Shown piece after piece: positions 33,389 through 41,675 of a stretch of DNA of 64,000 nt. The translations under genes were made by a program, and so were the position numbers. Every line of letters begins with the position of its first letter. Position 1 is the stretch's first letter. Under the pieces are notes generated by a model. The model made no database searches. It worked only from the letters and a program-made list of their open reading frames with translations, and was not told where the DNA came from. This stretch comes from UBA2767 sp965228625 (GTDB taxonomy: Bacteria > Pseudomonadota > Alphaproteobacteria > Rhizobiales > Methyloligellaceae): assembly GCA_965228625.1 (NCBI GenBank), contig OZ245829.1:62001-126000 (forward strand), read 5' to 3'.

Positions 33389-33793
33389 ATGATCGCTGCA
33401 ATCGTTCCCCAGTTCTTTTCAACCGACCTCCAGGCGACCCTGGCCTACTATCGCGATACGCTCGGTTTCGAGACCCAGTTCGAGTATGGCGAGCCGGCAT
33501 TCTATGCCGGAGCGATCCGTGACGGGTTCTCGATATTCTTCCGCCATGTGGACGTGATGCCGCCGAGCGCGGACAACAAATACGAGGCGGAGCTGCTCGA
33601 CGCCTATGTCCGTGTCGGCGACGTTCACGGTCTGCATGCCGAGTACGCAGCCCGAAGTATCGAGATGTTTCGGGAACTTGCCGACCAACCCTGGGGTTTC
33701 ACCGAGTTCGTCGTCAAGGACGGTGACGGGCGCCTGCTTTGCTTTGGCCAGGACACCGAACTCGTCGCGCCGGATGGGCGGCGCGCCACTTGA
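33389..33793 (+). CDS. VOC family (glyoxalase/bleomycin-resistance-type) protein
   Basis: ATG 33389 begins MIAAIVPQFFSTDLQATLAYYRDTLGFETQF, the typical first module with DLxxTLAYYRDxLGF; the second ends TEFVVKDGDGRLLCFGQDTE. 134 residues. Such proteins bind metal and act on small electrophiles or bind antibiotics. It is the first host-type gene of the 12-kb block separating the two halves of the phage cluster. Confidence 0.85.
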   Translation: MIAAIVPQFFSTDLQATLAYYRDTLGFETQFEYGEPAFYAGAIRDGFSIFFRHVDVMPPSADNKYEAELLDAYVRVGDVHGLHAEYAARSIEMFRELADQPWGFTEFVVKDGDGRLLCFGQDTELVAPDGRRAT

Positions 33794-33882
33794 ATCCGCG
33801 GGTCCGGGATTTCGGGTGCCTGAATAACGAACGGCCCCAACAGCGGGGGCGCCACCGGGGCCGTAAGACGCGGGTCACAGTA

Positions 33883-33892
33883 TTCGTACGAA
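33883..33892. promoter_or_regulatory. TTCGTACGAA palindrome
   Basis: A 10-bp perfect palindrome in the 266-bp gap between the VOC gene and the CitE-like gene. It could be an operator for the downstream gene; there is no further support. Confidence 0.3.
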
Positions 33893-34059
33893 CAATTTAG
33901 GGTAACCTGTGAGTGTGAACTTCTAACGAACTCTTTGTGAAAGAAAAAAGACGGTTCAGGACCATATCTGATTGCCGTACACACCGCCCGCAGTGAAAAC
34001 GGTCTTTGTGGCGTATGGCACTGGTGATAGACGCTGTTCGTTCCGTATCCGGAGGATCC

Positions 34060-34923
34060 ATGACCGTCGAGCGACAGGTGCGGCCGCGCCGCAGTTTCAT
34101 CTTCACACCCGGCTTGCGCCCGGAGATGTTTCCCAAGGCGCTGGCTTGCGGTGCGGATATCGTCTGCGTCGAGCTTGAGGACGGCATCGCCCCGAAGGAC
34201 AAGGAAGCCGCCCGTGCAGGCGCTCTGTCCCTCTTCGAAGCCGAGCAGGCGGAGGATGGCGTCGAGCGGATCGTGCGGATCAACTGTCTGCGCGACGCCT
34301 TCGGCCTTGCGGACGTGCAGGCCATTCTCGATGCCGAGAGGCCGCCGCCCGCACTCATGCTGCCGAAGGTCGACACGCCCGACGAAGTCGTCTGGCTGGA
34401 TAACCTGCTAAGTGAGCGCGGCCACCCATGCCGGCTGCATATCATCATCGAAACAAATGCCGGGCTCGAGGCCGCATTTGCCATCGCCCGGTCCAGCCCC
34501 CGCATCGATGCCCTGTTCTTCGGCGGTGTTGACATGGCCGCGGATCTGCGTTGCCGGAATGCCTGGGAGCCCCTGCTCTATGCGCGCTCCCGTGTGGTGC
34601 ACGCGGCGGCGAGCGCCGGCGTGGATGTCATCGACGTGCCCTATCTCGACCTCGAGGACCGCGAGGGCATGGAATGCGAAGCCGCGCAAGCGCGCGACCT
34701 GGGCTTTTCAGGCAAGGGCGCGATCCATCCCAAGCAGATTCCGGCGCTGAACACGATCTTCACGCCGGACGAAGCGGTTATCGCACGGGCGCGCCGTATC
34801 ATCGCCGAGTTCGAAGCGGCTGAAACCGGGCTCGTGGTTATTGACGGAAAACTGGTTGAAAAGCCGGTCCTGCGCGAAATGCACCGGATCGTATCGATCG
34901 CGGAAAGAACGGCGATCTCTTGA
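34060..34923 (+). CDS. HpcH/HpaI aldolase / citrate lyase beta-subunit-like protein
   Basis: The start ATG 34060 is marked by a perfect GGAGG. The 287-residue TIM barrel shows SFIFTPGLRPEMFPKALACGADIVCVELEDGI, LPKVDTPDEVVWLD, FFGGVDMAADL and GKGAIHPKQIPALN, all typical of CitE/MclA-type lyases; the conserved acidic residues for Mg are in ELEDG and GGVDMA. Such enzymes cleave citryl-, malyl- or methylmalyl-CoA-type compounds. It stands alone, followed by a strong stem-loop. Confidence 0.9.
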   Translation: MTVERQVRPRRSFIFTPGLRPEMFPKALACGADIVCVELEDGIAPKDKEAARAGALSLFEAEQAEDGVERIVRINCLRDAFGLADVQAILDAERPPPALMLPKVDTPDEVVWLDNLLSERGHPCRLHIIIETNAGLEAAFAIARSSPRIDALFFGGVDMAADLRCRNAWEPLLYARSRVVHAAASAGVDVIDVPYLDLEDREGMECEAAQARDLGFSGKGAIHPKQIPALNTIFTPDEAVIARARRIIAEFEAAETGLVVIDGKLVEKPVLREMHRIVSIAERTAIS

Positions 34924-34931
34924 ACCGCCGA

Positions 34932-34959
34932 CGCGCCGGGAAAGGGGGTTCCCGGCGCG
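34932..34959 (+). terminator. Strong stem-loop after the CitE-like gene
   Basis: An 11-bp perfect stem (CGCGCCGGGAA / TTCCCGGCGCG) with a 6-base loop begins 9 bp after the stop codon. No T-run follows, so it may protect the mRNA end or act in both directions rather than be a classic terminator. Confidence 0.5.
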
Positions 34960-35242
34960 CGAGGCGTACATCGCCGAACAACGTAAGGAGGGGGCAAACG
35001 CCAAGCCCACTGCGCCGGCAAGTGCGCCGGTCGCACCGTCGCGGCTGTACACCAATCGGATTCTAACCCGGGAGGCTGACGCCCGTATTGACGCGGATCA
35101 ACCGGTCCCCGCCCCTGCATTTTGCGAACCCGAATTCCGGCTCGGCAATGCCGGAGTGCGATTTCGCCGTGAATCATGGTAATTGAAGGAGCGAGTCTTG
35201 GGCCGATGCCCGTATTGAAAGAAAAAGAAGGAGCCGGAACAG
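34960..35242. other. Intergenic stretch without a convincing gene
   Basis: No frame with a ribosome site or protein-like composition is visible between the CitE-like gene and the coiled-coil protein. The AAGGAG before 35243 belongs to the next gene. Confidence 0.5.
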
Positions 35243-35620
35243 ATGAATTCATGGCTTATAGGAGTCGTCTCCCTCGTCGTGGGCGGCGTGATCGGATTCA
35301 TGTACGCGCAAGGCGAAGCAGGCGATCTCAAGGATCAGGTCTCCAAGCTCCAGGCGGAGATGTCGGAGAAGGTTTCGAGCGTCGAGAAGCAGATGTCCGA
35401 CAAGGTCTCGGGACTGGAAGCCGAGCTCGCCAAGGCCAAAAAGGATGCGGAAACCGCAACTGCCGAACTCAGCACCTTCAAGACCGATGTAGGTGAGAAG
35501 GCGAAGGAGATCGACGAGTTGAAGGCGAAGATCCAGCAGCTCGAGGCTTCATCCTCGGCAGCCCCGGCGCCGCCGGCGTCGACGACACCGCCGCCGCCCG
35601 GTCAACCTCGCTCCCAGTAG
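35243..35620 (+). CDS. Membrane-anchored coiled-coil protein, copy 1
   Basis: 125 residues: one N-terminal membrane helix (WLIGVVSLVVGGVIGFMYAQGE) followed by a continuous coiled coil with heptads (LKDQVSKLQAEMSEKVSSVEKQ; LEAELAKAKKDAETATAEL) and a proline-rich tail (PAPPASTTPPPPGQ). It resembles the gene at 36151 in order and wording, so they are paralogs of different length. Probably an envelope-spanning or structural protein. The VOC gene at 35663 lies between the two copies. Confidence 0.75.
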   Translation: MNSWLIGVVSLVVGGVIGFMYAQGEAGDLKDQVSKLQAEMSEKVSSVEKQMSDKVSGLEAELAKAKKDAETATAELSTFKTDVGEKAKEIDELKAKIQQLEASSSAAPAPPASTTPPPPGQPRSQ

Positions 35621-35662
35621 CCCGCGCGAAAGAGACGTGAGAGGCCGAACGGGGCCCGAAGC

Positions 35663-36052
35663 ATGCTCGATCATGTTTCCATCACCGTGTCCGATCTGAC
35701 CCGGGCAGGCGCGTTTTATGACGCGGTGCTTTCCGCGCTCGGCCATCCGTGTGTGCGGCGGGAAGATCGATTTCTCGGGTTCGGTATTCGCAATGGTGCG
35801 GACGACGACAGCCACTCCTACATCTCGATCATCGCCACCGGAAAGGCAATCGATGCGGACCGGCGCCATTGGTGTTTCCGTGCACCGGACCGGGCGGCGG
35901 TCGATGCTTTCCACGCCGCCGGACTTGCGGCGGGCGGAAGCGATGATGGTCTGCCTGGGCTGCGACCGGACTATCATCCTGCCTACTACGCCGCGTTCCT
36001 GCTTGATCCGGACGGCAACCGCATCGAGGCTGTTTGTCACCGTGCCGCGTGA
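35663..36052 (+). CDS. VOC family protein (glyoxalase-like)
   Basis: 129 residues with start MLDHVSITVSDLTRAGAFYDAVLSALG and end YYAAFLLDPDGNRIEAVCH, the standard VOC ends with a metal-binding histidine and glutamate. It fits the common subgroup annotated as glyoxalase/bleomycin-resistance proteins. It is 42 bp after the first coiled-coil gene and 98 bp before the second. Confidence 0.88.
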   Translation: MLDHVSITVSDLTRAGAFYDAVLSALGHPCVRREDRFLGFGIRNGADDDSHSYISIIATGKAIDADRRHWCFRAPDRAAVDAFHAAGLAAGGSDDGLPGLRPDYHPAYYAAFLLDPDGNRIEAVCHRAA

Positions 36053-36150
36053 CGCAATGTCCGATCGGCGCGTGCCGAAATGGAATGTGACACTCAATCC
36101 ATGGTAAAGGTGAGAAACCCTCTCGGGACGGGCACTGTTGGGAGTTGGAC

Positions 36151-36882
36151 ATGGAACAAAACAAAACGTGGGTCATTGGCGTCGTCGCCCTGATTGTTGG
36201 CGTCGTCGCCGGATATTTCTTCGCACAAAGTGAAACGCGCAAGCTGAAGCAGCAGATCACGAGCTTCGAGACACAGGTGTCCGAGCTAGAGACTCAGATG
36301 GCCGGCAAGGTTTCGGATCTGGAAAGCCAGCTCGCCGAAGCGGTCAAGAAGGCTGAAAAAGGCGTTGCGGACCTGGCGTCGGCAAGAACCGAGGCGGATG
36401 AGAAGGCCGAGCTGATCAAGGTGAGGGATACCACGATCAAAGACCTCGAAGCGGTCGCAAAGAAAGCCGAAGCGACGGTGGGCGAGCTCAAGACCCTGCA
36501 GGCCAGCAGCGACGAGAAAACCAAGATGATCGAGACGCACAAGTCCAGGATTTCGGAACTTGAAGCGGCGGTCAAATCGGCAAACGCGGCGGCCAAATCC
36601 GCGGAAAACGAGAAGTCTGCTTCCGCGAAGGAAACTGAGAGCGCAAAGTCAGAGGTTGCCACGCTCAAGGCCGATGTCGATGCCAAGGCCAGGCAAATCG
36701 AGGAGCAAAAGGCGGCGATCACCGCGCTTCAGTCGGACCTGAAGAAAGCCGAAGGCGCCCTCTCAGACGTCTCCTCCTTGAAGGCTGACATGGACGCTCA
36801 GGCCAAGCTGATCGCTGACCAGAAATCGAAGATCCAGGCACTTGAGGAAGCGGCCAAAGCGGCGGCGGCGCAAACGCAATAG
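36151..36882 (+). CDS. Membrane-anchored coiled-coil protein, copy 2
   Basis: ATG 36151 lies six bases after GGAG. The 243-residue protein has an N-terminal membrane helix (WVIGVVALIVGVVAGYFFAQSE) and about 200 residues of alanine-, lysine- and glutamate-rich coiled coil with a repeated pattern (DMDAQAKLIADQKSKIQALE, like the earlier VDAKARQIEEQKAAITALQ). It is a longer paralog of 35243-35620. Long rods anchored in the inner membrane may span the periplasm or tie to the wall. Function unknown. Confidence 0.75.
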   Translation: MEQNKTWVIGVVALIVGVVAGYFFAQSETRKLKQQITSFETQVSELETQMAGKVSDLESQLAEAVKKAEKGVADLASARTEADEKAELIKVRDTTIKDLEAVAKKAEATVGELKTLQASSDEKTKMIETHKSRISELEAAVKSANAAAKSAENEKSASAKETESAKSEVATLKADVDAKARQIEEQKAAITALQSDLKKAEGALSDVSSLKADMDAQAKLIADQKSKIQALEEAAKAAAAQTQ

Positions 36883-36904
36883 GCGCGTCTGCGCATCGGT
36901 ACTT

Positions 36905-37582
36905 CTAAAGGAGCGCGGGCACGCCGCTCAGATCGGGCAGTTCCTTCGCCGGCGGATAGGCCGGATCGAGCAGGATATCCCTGTGCCGGTTCGACCAGAC
37001 GCATGCCATGCCGGCGGCGACACAGCCGAGCACGTCGTTGGCGCTACCGGCGACATGCAGGACGCGGTCCTTGTCGGTTCCGAGAGCCGAGGTGGGCAGC
37101 GCATAGATGGCCGGGTGCGGCTTGTACCTGCCCGCCGTTTCTGATGACAGAATGTGATCGAAACCCGCCGGAAAGGCCCGCGCTACGGCCTCGAGCATGG
37201 CCTGATCGCCATTGGAGAGGATTGCCGTCTGACATCCCCTGCCCTTCACGGCGGCGATAGCGTCGTTGGCTTCCGGCCAGGGGTTCAACGTATCCCAGGC
37301 GGCAATCAGCCGATCGCGCGTATCGGTATCCATGGCGACACCGTTGCGCCCCGCAACGTAGTCGAGCGCCATGGCGGTGGCGTCCCTGAACGAGGTCCGC
37401 TCCCCTTCAAGGGAATTGCTCGTCGCGGCGCGTTCGAGCTGCTTGGCCCGCCAGACCCGAACGAACGCCAGCGCCTGATCCCCTGGCATGCCGAACGTCT
37501 CCGCAACAACAGGCACGAGGCTGCCCTCGATATCGAGAAGCGCCATGTAGACGTCGAACGTGACAAGCTCCGGTTTCGGCAT
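36905..37582 (-). CDS. Haloacid dehalogenase type II (L-2-haloacid dehalogenase-like HAD)
   Basis: ATG 37582 starts MPKPELVTFDVYMALLDIEG with the nucleophilic aspartate in FDVY. Other HAD motifs follow: the threonine/serine motif as LSNGD, the lysine motif in GRYKPHPAIYALP, and an aspartate in VAGSANDVLGCVAAGM. 225 residues, normal for type II 2-haloacid dehalogenases, which remove halogen from short acids, although many homologs have other phosphatase-like roles. The gene is convergent with the coiled-coil gene. Confidence 0.87.
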   Translation of the reverse strand: MPKPELVTFDVYMALLDIEGSLVPVVAETFGMPGDQALAFVRVWRAKQLERAATSNSLEGERTSFRDATAMALDYVAGRNGVAMDTDTRDRLIAAWDTLNPWPEANDAIAAVKGRGCQTAILSNGDQAMLEAVARAFPAGFDHILSSETAGRYKPHPAIYALPTSALGTDKDRVLHVAGSANDVLGCVAAGMACVWSNRHRDILLDPAYPPAKELPDLSGVPALL

Positions 37583-37752
37583 ATTCGCTCCGCACTGAGA
37601 CCTGAAGGCCCGGTCGGATACCATGCGCCCGTGGGCATCGACAAGCGGGCGGTTTTTATTAACCGACGCAGGCGGATCTCGCGGGGCACGTATTGATGAA
37701 GCTCCTTGCGCTGCGCTAAATCTAATTGATAACCGTCACGCTGGAGACAAGT

Positions 37753-38190
37753 ATGGCGTATTGGGATGAAGTCCGGCGAAGTCGGAGCGTACCGCGACTG
37801 GCAGGCACCTTTCTTTTGGTCGCCTGCGTCCTGTGCATGTCGTTTGTGTCCGCGGCTACGGCCGCCTCCGTCATCCCGCTAAGCGACAGGGAAATCAATC
37901 AGTACGTGCAGCGGCTGAATCTGAACAACACCCAAAAACCGGCTGTCACTGCGATCATGAAGCGCTCTCGCACCGAGGGAGAGAACATCCTGAAAAAGCA
38001 CGGCGTCAGCCAGCAATCGGGTAAGAAACCGGGCCTGTTCCAACTCATGACATTGAAAAAAGAGTTCAACAGCGTCGTGCAATGGGCGCGGGCCGAGGTC
38101 CAGAAAGTGCTCACGCCCGTGCAGTTGCGCGAGTTTGAAAAGATCTATGCCGAGGGCGCGGAGCTCCTGCGGCAGAGGCTCCTGAAGTGA
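37753..38190 (+). CDS. Exported hypothetical protein, helical
   Basis: ATG 37753 (MAYWDEVRRSRSVPRLAG) is followed by a signal-type hydrophobic segment ending SAATAAS. The mature part is helical, with LSDREINQYVQRLNLNNTQKPAV and LTPVQLREFEKIYAEGAELLRQRL, a pattern reminiscent of Spy/CpxP-like small periplasmic helical proteins, but not enough for assignment. It precedes a second secreted protein closely (8 bp to its ATG), so both may form an operon. Confidence 0.7.
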   Translation: MAYWDEVRRSRSVPRLAGTFLLVACVLCMSFVSAATAASVIPLSDREINQYVQRLNLNNTQKPAVTAIMKRSRTEGENILKKHGVSQQSGKKPGLFQLMTLKKEFNSVVQWARAEVQKVLTPVQLREFEKIYAEGAELLRQRLLK

Positions 38191-38198
38191 GGCAGACG

Positions 38199-38624
38199 AT
38201 GAATCGAGGTCTCTTCTCTGGTTTGAGTGTTGCGGTAGTGATGATGATTGGTGCGGCCTTCGTCCAGCCTGCCGTCGCGGCGGAGGATGCCCCCTATATC
38301 TGTTCGATCAACGAGGCACGCGAGTGTACGCCATCCAGCCCCTGCAGGAAGGTAAAACTCACGGACATCTTCCTGGCGCCTCTCATCGTGCTGGATTTCG
38401 CGAAAAAGGTGATTGTCTCCGCTGCCATGGACGACCGCGGACGCACGGAGAAGATCACAGGCCACGTCACGACACCGGATGAGCACATCGTTTATGGCCA
38501 TGGCGACCACAGGGCCTGGAATGCAATCGTATCCCGGAAGTCGGGCCGCATGACCGCCAACGTCAATAGCGGCGAGACCAACCACGTGCTCTACGGCCAC
38601 TGCGCACCACACGCCTATCCGTAG
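38199..38624 (+). CDS. Exported hypothetical protein, cysteine-containing
   Basis: 141 residues from ATG 38199; an alternative GTG at 38187 overlaps the stop of the preceding gene. A signal peptide ends at VQPAVAAED; the mature protein has ICSINEARECTPSSPCRKVKL, and then RGRTEKITGHVTTPDEHIVYGHGDHRAWNAIVSRKSGRM. Four cysteines (three near the N-terminus, one in YGHCAPH) suggest disulphides. Small alphaproteobacterial secreted proteins of this shape are common, with no known function. Confidence 0.7.
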   Translation: MNRGLFSGLSVAVVMMIGAAFVQPAVAAEDAPYICSINEARECTPSSPCRKVKLTDIFLAPLIVLDFAKKVIVSAAMDDRGRTEKITGHVTTPDEHIVYGHGDHRAWNAIVSRKSGRMTANVNSGETNHVLYGHCAPHAYP

Positions 38625-38637
38625 GGTGCGGTGCCGG

Positions 38638-39612
38638 TTACTCGGGCTTGACTTCTTCCCAGCCGGGGCCTGGATCGAAGGCGACGATTTTCGCGACCAT
38701 CGTTTCCGTTTCGGGGCCCAGATCAGTCTCGTAGACCGCGCCGACGTGATTGATGGCGAAGGTCATGACGCCTGACGCACCGTACTTTGCCGGATAGGCC
38801 AGCACCCCAAAGCCGCCGACCATCTTGCCGTCGACCAGATAATCGTGCGGGCCGTCGGGCGCATTTTCGCCCTGGCGATCAAGCAGCTTGAAACGGTAAC
38901 CGAAATAGGCGTTCGTCTCGGCGTCAGCGTCATCGGTCGTTTGCGGTTTGTAGCCTTTGCTTGTTGCCTCGGCGACTAGCGGGCCAAGCGGGCTCAAGGG
39001 CTCGTCGTCCGACGTTGCCCAGTACAGGCCGTCACGCGCGCCCTCGCTACTCCTGAACTTGGCCGCGTACTCCATCAGCCCGTCGCCGTTGCGGTCGACA
39101 CTGGCGTATTCGCGTTGCGCCTCGGCGATGGCCAGCAAAACCTGGATGGTATTCAGCTCGTTTCCGCCGATGCGGCGATCGAGAATCTCTTCGCGGCCCT
39201 GCTCCGGATCGAAGGCCCAGCCGTCCGCGCCTTTGATGACGGGTATTGGAAACGGATACCCGTCTATGCCGACGACGAGCACCGCCTTGTCCTCGCCGTC
39301 CCGCTCAATTTCGCGCTTCTCGTCGAACGACGTGACGAACCGAATGCGGGCTTCTTCGTCCTGGACCGCATCGCCCGAGACGATCCACTGCTCGGTTGCC
39401 TCGCCGAGAATAGCCGTGATGGCCGCAAGATCCTTGTTCTTGATGGCGCCGATCAGCGCATCGACAGCCTCATCGGGAGAGCCGAAGGTCTTGGGCGCTG
39501 CAAACGCCGTCGCTGACAGGCTCATCAGGATGAGAAGCGTCAGGGCAATAACATGCCGGCCGAAAAAACTGCGGACCAGGACGGTCTGTCCTTGAGAGAA
39601 CATCCAACTCAT
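38638..39612 (-). CDS. DUF2950 family protein, exported
   Basis: 324 residues with an N-terminal membrane/signal segment (FGRHVIALTLLILMSLSATAFA). FGSPDEAVDALIGAIKNKDLAAITAILG, LVVGIDGYPFPIPVIKGADGWAFD and the long block GYRFKLLDRQGENAPDGPHDYLVDGKM with GGFGVLAYPAKYGASGVMTFAINH are the DUF2950 signature. It follows the DUF3300 gene by 9 bp; the two families are regularly neighbours, so they probably work together in the envelope. No biochemical function is established. Confidence 0.88.
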   Translation of the reverse strand: MSWMFSQGQTVLVRSFFGRHVIALTLLILMSLSATAFAAPKTFGSPDEAVDALIGAIKNKDLAAITAILGEATEQWIVSGDAVQDEEARIRFVTSFDEKREIERDGEDKAVLVVGIDGYPFPIPVIKGADGWAFDPEQGREEILDRRIGGNELNTIQVLLAIAEAQREYASVDRNGDGLMEYAAKFRSSEGARDGLYWATSDDEPLSPLGPLVAEATSKGYKPQTTDDADAETNAYFGYRFKLLDRQGENAPDGPHDYLVDGKMVGGFGVLAYPAKYGASGVMTFAINHVGAVYETDLGPETETMVAKIVAFDPGPGWEEVKPE

Positions 39613-39621
39613 GTAACCCCC

Positions 39622-40992
39622 TTATCCACGTCTCCTGCCGCCTCTTCCCTTGCCGCCACGTGACCTTGCGGAGTTCCGGCTTGCCTTGCCCCGGGCGCTG
39701 TTCCTTTTCACCTGTCGGCCTTTGCCGGCGCCTTTGAAAGCGGCGGGCTGTTTCGGCCTTGCCCTGGGTTTGGCTGCTTTCTTTCTGGGTGGCGCCTTGG
39801 CCTTGGGTCTTGCCGGCCTGGTCTGTTTTGGTTTCGCCTTCGCTACCGGCTTCTTGATGTTCGGCTTGCTTGCCTTTGGCGGCCTGCTGTCTTTCGGCCG
39901 GGGTTGGGCAGGTCGAACCTTTGCCGGCCTCTTGTCCTTGGGCAGCGGCTGAACGGGCCGGACTTTTGCCAGGTCCTTCGGCGGCCTTCCGCCTTTGGGC
40001 GGTGGCCTGTTTGGTTTGCCTCCGCGAGGTGGGTGTCCGCGATAATCACGCCGCGGCTTGTTGCGCGCGTAGTGATGGGGCTTGCCGTATTTTTTCGCGA
40101 CGCGCTTGTGCCTGTAGGGTACGCCCTTGCGGTGCCGCGGCTTGTGCGTCCACTTCCTGTTGTTGATCTTGACGCGGTTGTAGCGGTTGTACCGATTGAC
40201 GTTGATGTAGACATTCCGGCGCCGCCAGTCGACGTCGCCCCAGAGCGCATAACCGAATGCGACCCCCGCAGCGAACCACAGGCCGCCGTAACCACGTGGA
40301 TACGCGGGCGGATACCAGTAGTACGGCCGATAGGCGGGGTACGGCCAGGTCCCGTAGACCACAAGAGGATCGTAGACAGGCACGTAGACAACGTCCGGGT
40401 TCGTCGGACGGATGACGTAGACGTTTTCGGCGGTGCCGGTCGTTGACGCCACGGTCTCCTTCTTGACCGTTTGTTGCTCGGTCGTCTTCAGTGTGCCCTC
40501 GGCGTCCGCCTTGGCGCGGAGAGACTGGACGGCAGCCAGCACGTCCTCCTGTTGCGCAAGAAACGCGTCTCCGAGCTGCTGCATCCAGCTAAGCTGGTCG
40601 TTCATCATCTCCAGCACTTCCGGAAACGGCACGAGCGCCTTCACGCTCGGGTCCCAGCTCTGCTGTTCCATGGCGTCTTTAAGGGCGTCGCCTTTCATGT
40701 CCGGATTGGCCTTCACCCATCGCGCCGCCTCGATCACCTCAAGCGGATAGGTCGAGGCCATCATGACCTGGGAAAGGAGGTCGTCCGGATAAAGGGCAAT
40801 CGGCGCAACGAGCTGCTCGAGCTGTGCCTGCGACAGCGGCGCCTCGTCCTCTTCATCCTGGTCCGCCACGGCAGCCGTCTGCGGCGCGGGTGCGGTTTGT
40901 TGCGCCAGAGCGAAAGGAGCGCCCAGTGCCAGGGTGGCGATCGCCAACCAGCCGACCACGTGAATCCGCCAAAGTGTAATGAGTTCTCGCAT
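39622..40992 (-). CDS. DUF3300 family protein with long basic C-terminal tail
   Basis: 456 residues. After a signal peptide (ALAQQ), LSQAQLEQLVAPIALYPDDLLSQVMMASTYPLEV is the DUF3300 hallmark, continued by PSVKALVPFPEVLEMM and the DPLVVYGTWPYPAYRPYYWYPP region. The last ~200 residues are unusually rich in lysine, arginine and proline (for example KPRARPKQPAAFKGAGKGRQ), a low-complexity basic tail that may bind anionic polymer or nucleic acid outside the membrane. First gene of the DUF3300-DUF2950 pair. Confidence 0.88.
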   Translation of the reverse strand: MRELITLWRIHVVGWLAIATLALGAPFALAQQTAPAPQTAAVADQDEEDEAPLSQAQLEQLVAPIALYPDDLLSQVMMASTYPLEVIEAARWVKANPDMKGDALKDAMEQQSWDPSVKALVPFPEVLEMMNDQLSWMQQLGDAFLAQQEDVLAAVQSLRAKADAEGTLKTTEQQTVKKETVASTTGTAENVYVIRPTNPDVVYVPVYDPLVVYGTWPYPAYRPYYWYPPAYPRGYGGLWFAAGVAFGYALWGDVDWRRRNVYINVNRYNRYNRVKINNRKWTHKPRHRKGVPYRHKRVAKKYGKPHHYARNKPRRDYRGHPPRGGKPNRPPPKGGRPPKDLAKVRPVQPLPKDKRPAKVRPAQPRPKDSRPPKASKPNIKKPVAKAKPKQTRPARPKAKAPPRKKAAKPRARPKQPAAFKGAGKGRQVKRNSARGKASRNSARSRGGKGRGGRRRG

Positions 40993-41223
40993 GACGCTGA
41001 TCTAATCGCACAACATGACTGGATCATGGCGAACGCGTGAACAATCGGTCATTCGCGCTTTGAATTGTCGAATTCTCCTCCGGCAGCGGTGCAAATTGCA
41101 CAATTCTCTTGCGAATCCCACTTCAAAAACGAGCCCTCACTCCCCATATAGAAAGTATCCCCAGACAATTGAAAACTGACACCGCACCCGAGAGTTCTCG
41201 GGCGGCGGCGAAAGGAGTTTGAG

Positions 41224-41514
41224 ATGAGATATGTCGATAACAAACGGAAGAGACCTGACCCTGCTGCCGTGATGATAAAGGCAAAACAGTTGCGTGCTGA
41301 GTACCTCAGCGGACTGGCGGCCGATGCGCGCGAGAGTTTGCACCGCGCGGCCGTGAAGGGGTTCAACGCGCTGACGCGCCTGATCGGGCCAGAGACCGCT
41401 GTCGAGCAGCGTCGCCGGCGCAAGGCAAGAGCCCAGCACCCCTTCGTCCTGGGCAATGTGCAAGGCGTCAGCATGAGCATTCCGCAGCACGGCTTAAAGC
41501 AGCGACACGCCTAG
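41224..41514 (+). CDS. Small basic hypothetical protein
   Basis: 96 residues from ATG 41224 behind GGAG (AAAGGAGTTTGAG). MIKAKQLRAEYLSGLAADARESL is an amphipathic helix of the type found in short RSP_7527/DUF1127-like alphaproteobacterial proteins; a basic stretch RRRRKARA follows. No clear family. The gene stands alone between DUF3300 and the oxidoreductase. Confidence 0.55.
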   Translation: MRYVDNKRKRPDPAAVMIKAKQLRAEYLSGLAADARESLHRAAVKGFNALTRLIGPETAVEQRRRRKARAQHPFVLGNVQGVSMSIPQHGLKQRHA

Positions 41515-41675
41515 GTGTCGAAGGAACGCTGACTTCAGACTGGTGCTTCTACCTTAAACGAGCGCAAGTTGCGCACTGCACCCTTCGCAGCCGTCGCCGG
41601 CGAAAAATCGTCTCGAATGTTGAGGCCGCGCCCCCTACACTCGTCCATGACAGTTTCGTGTAAGGGGGACGGCGA

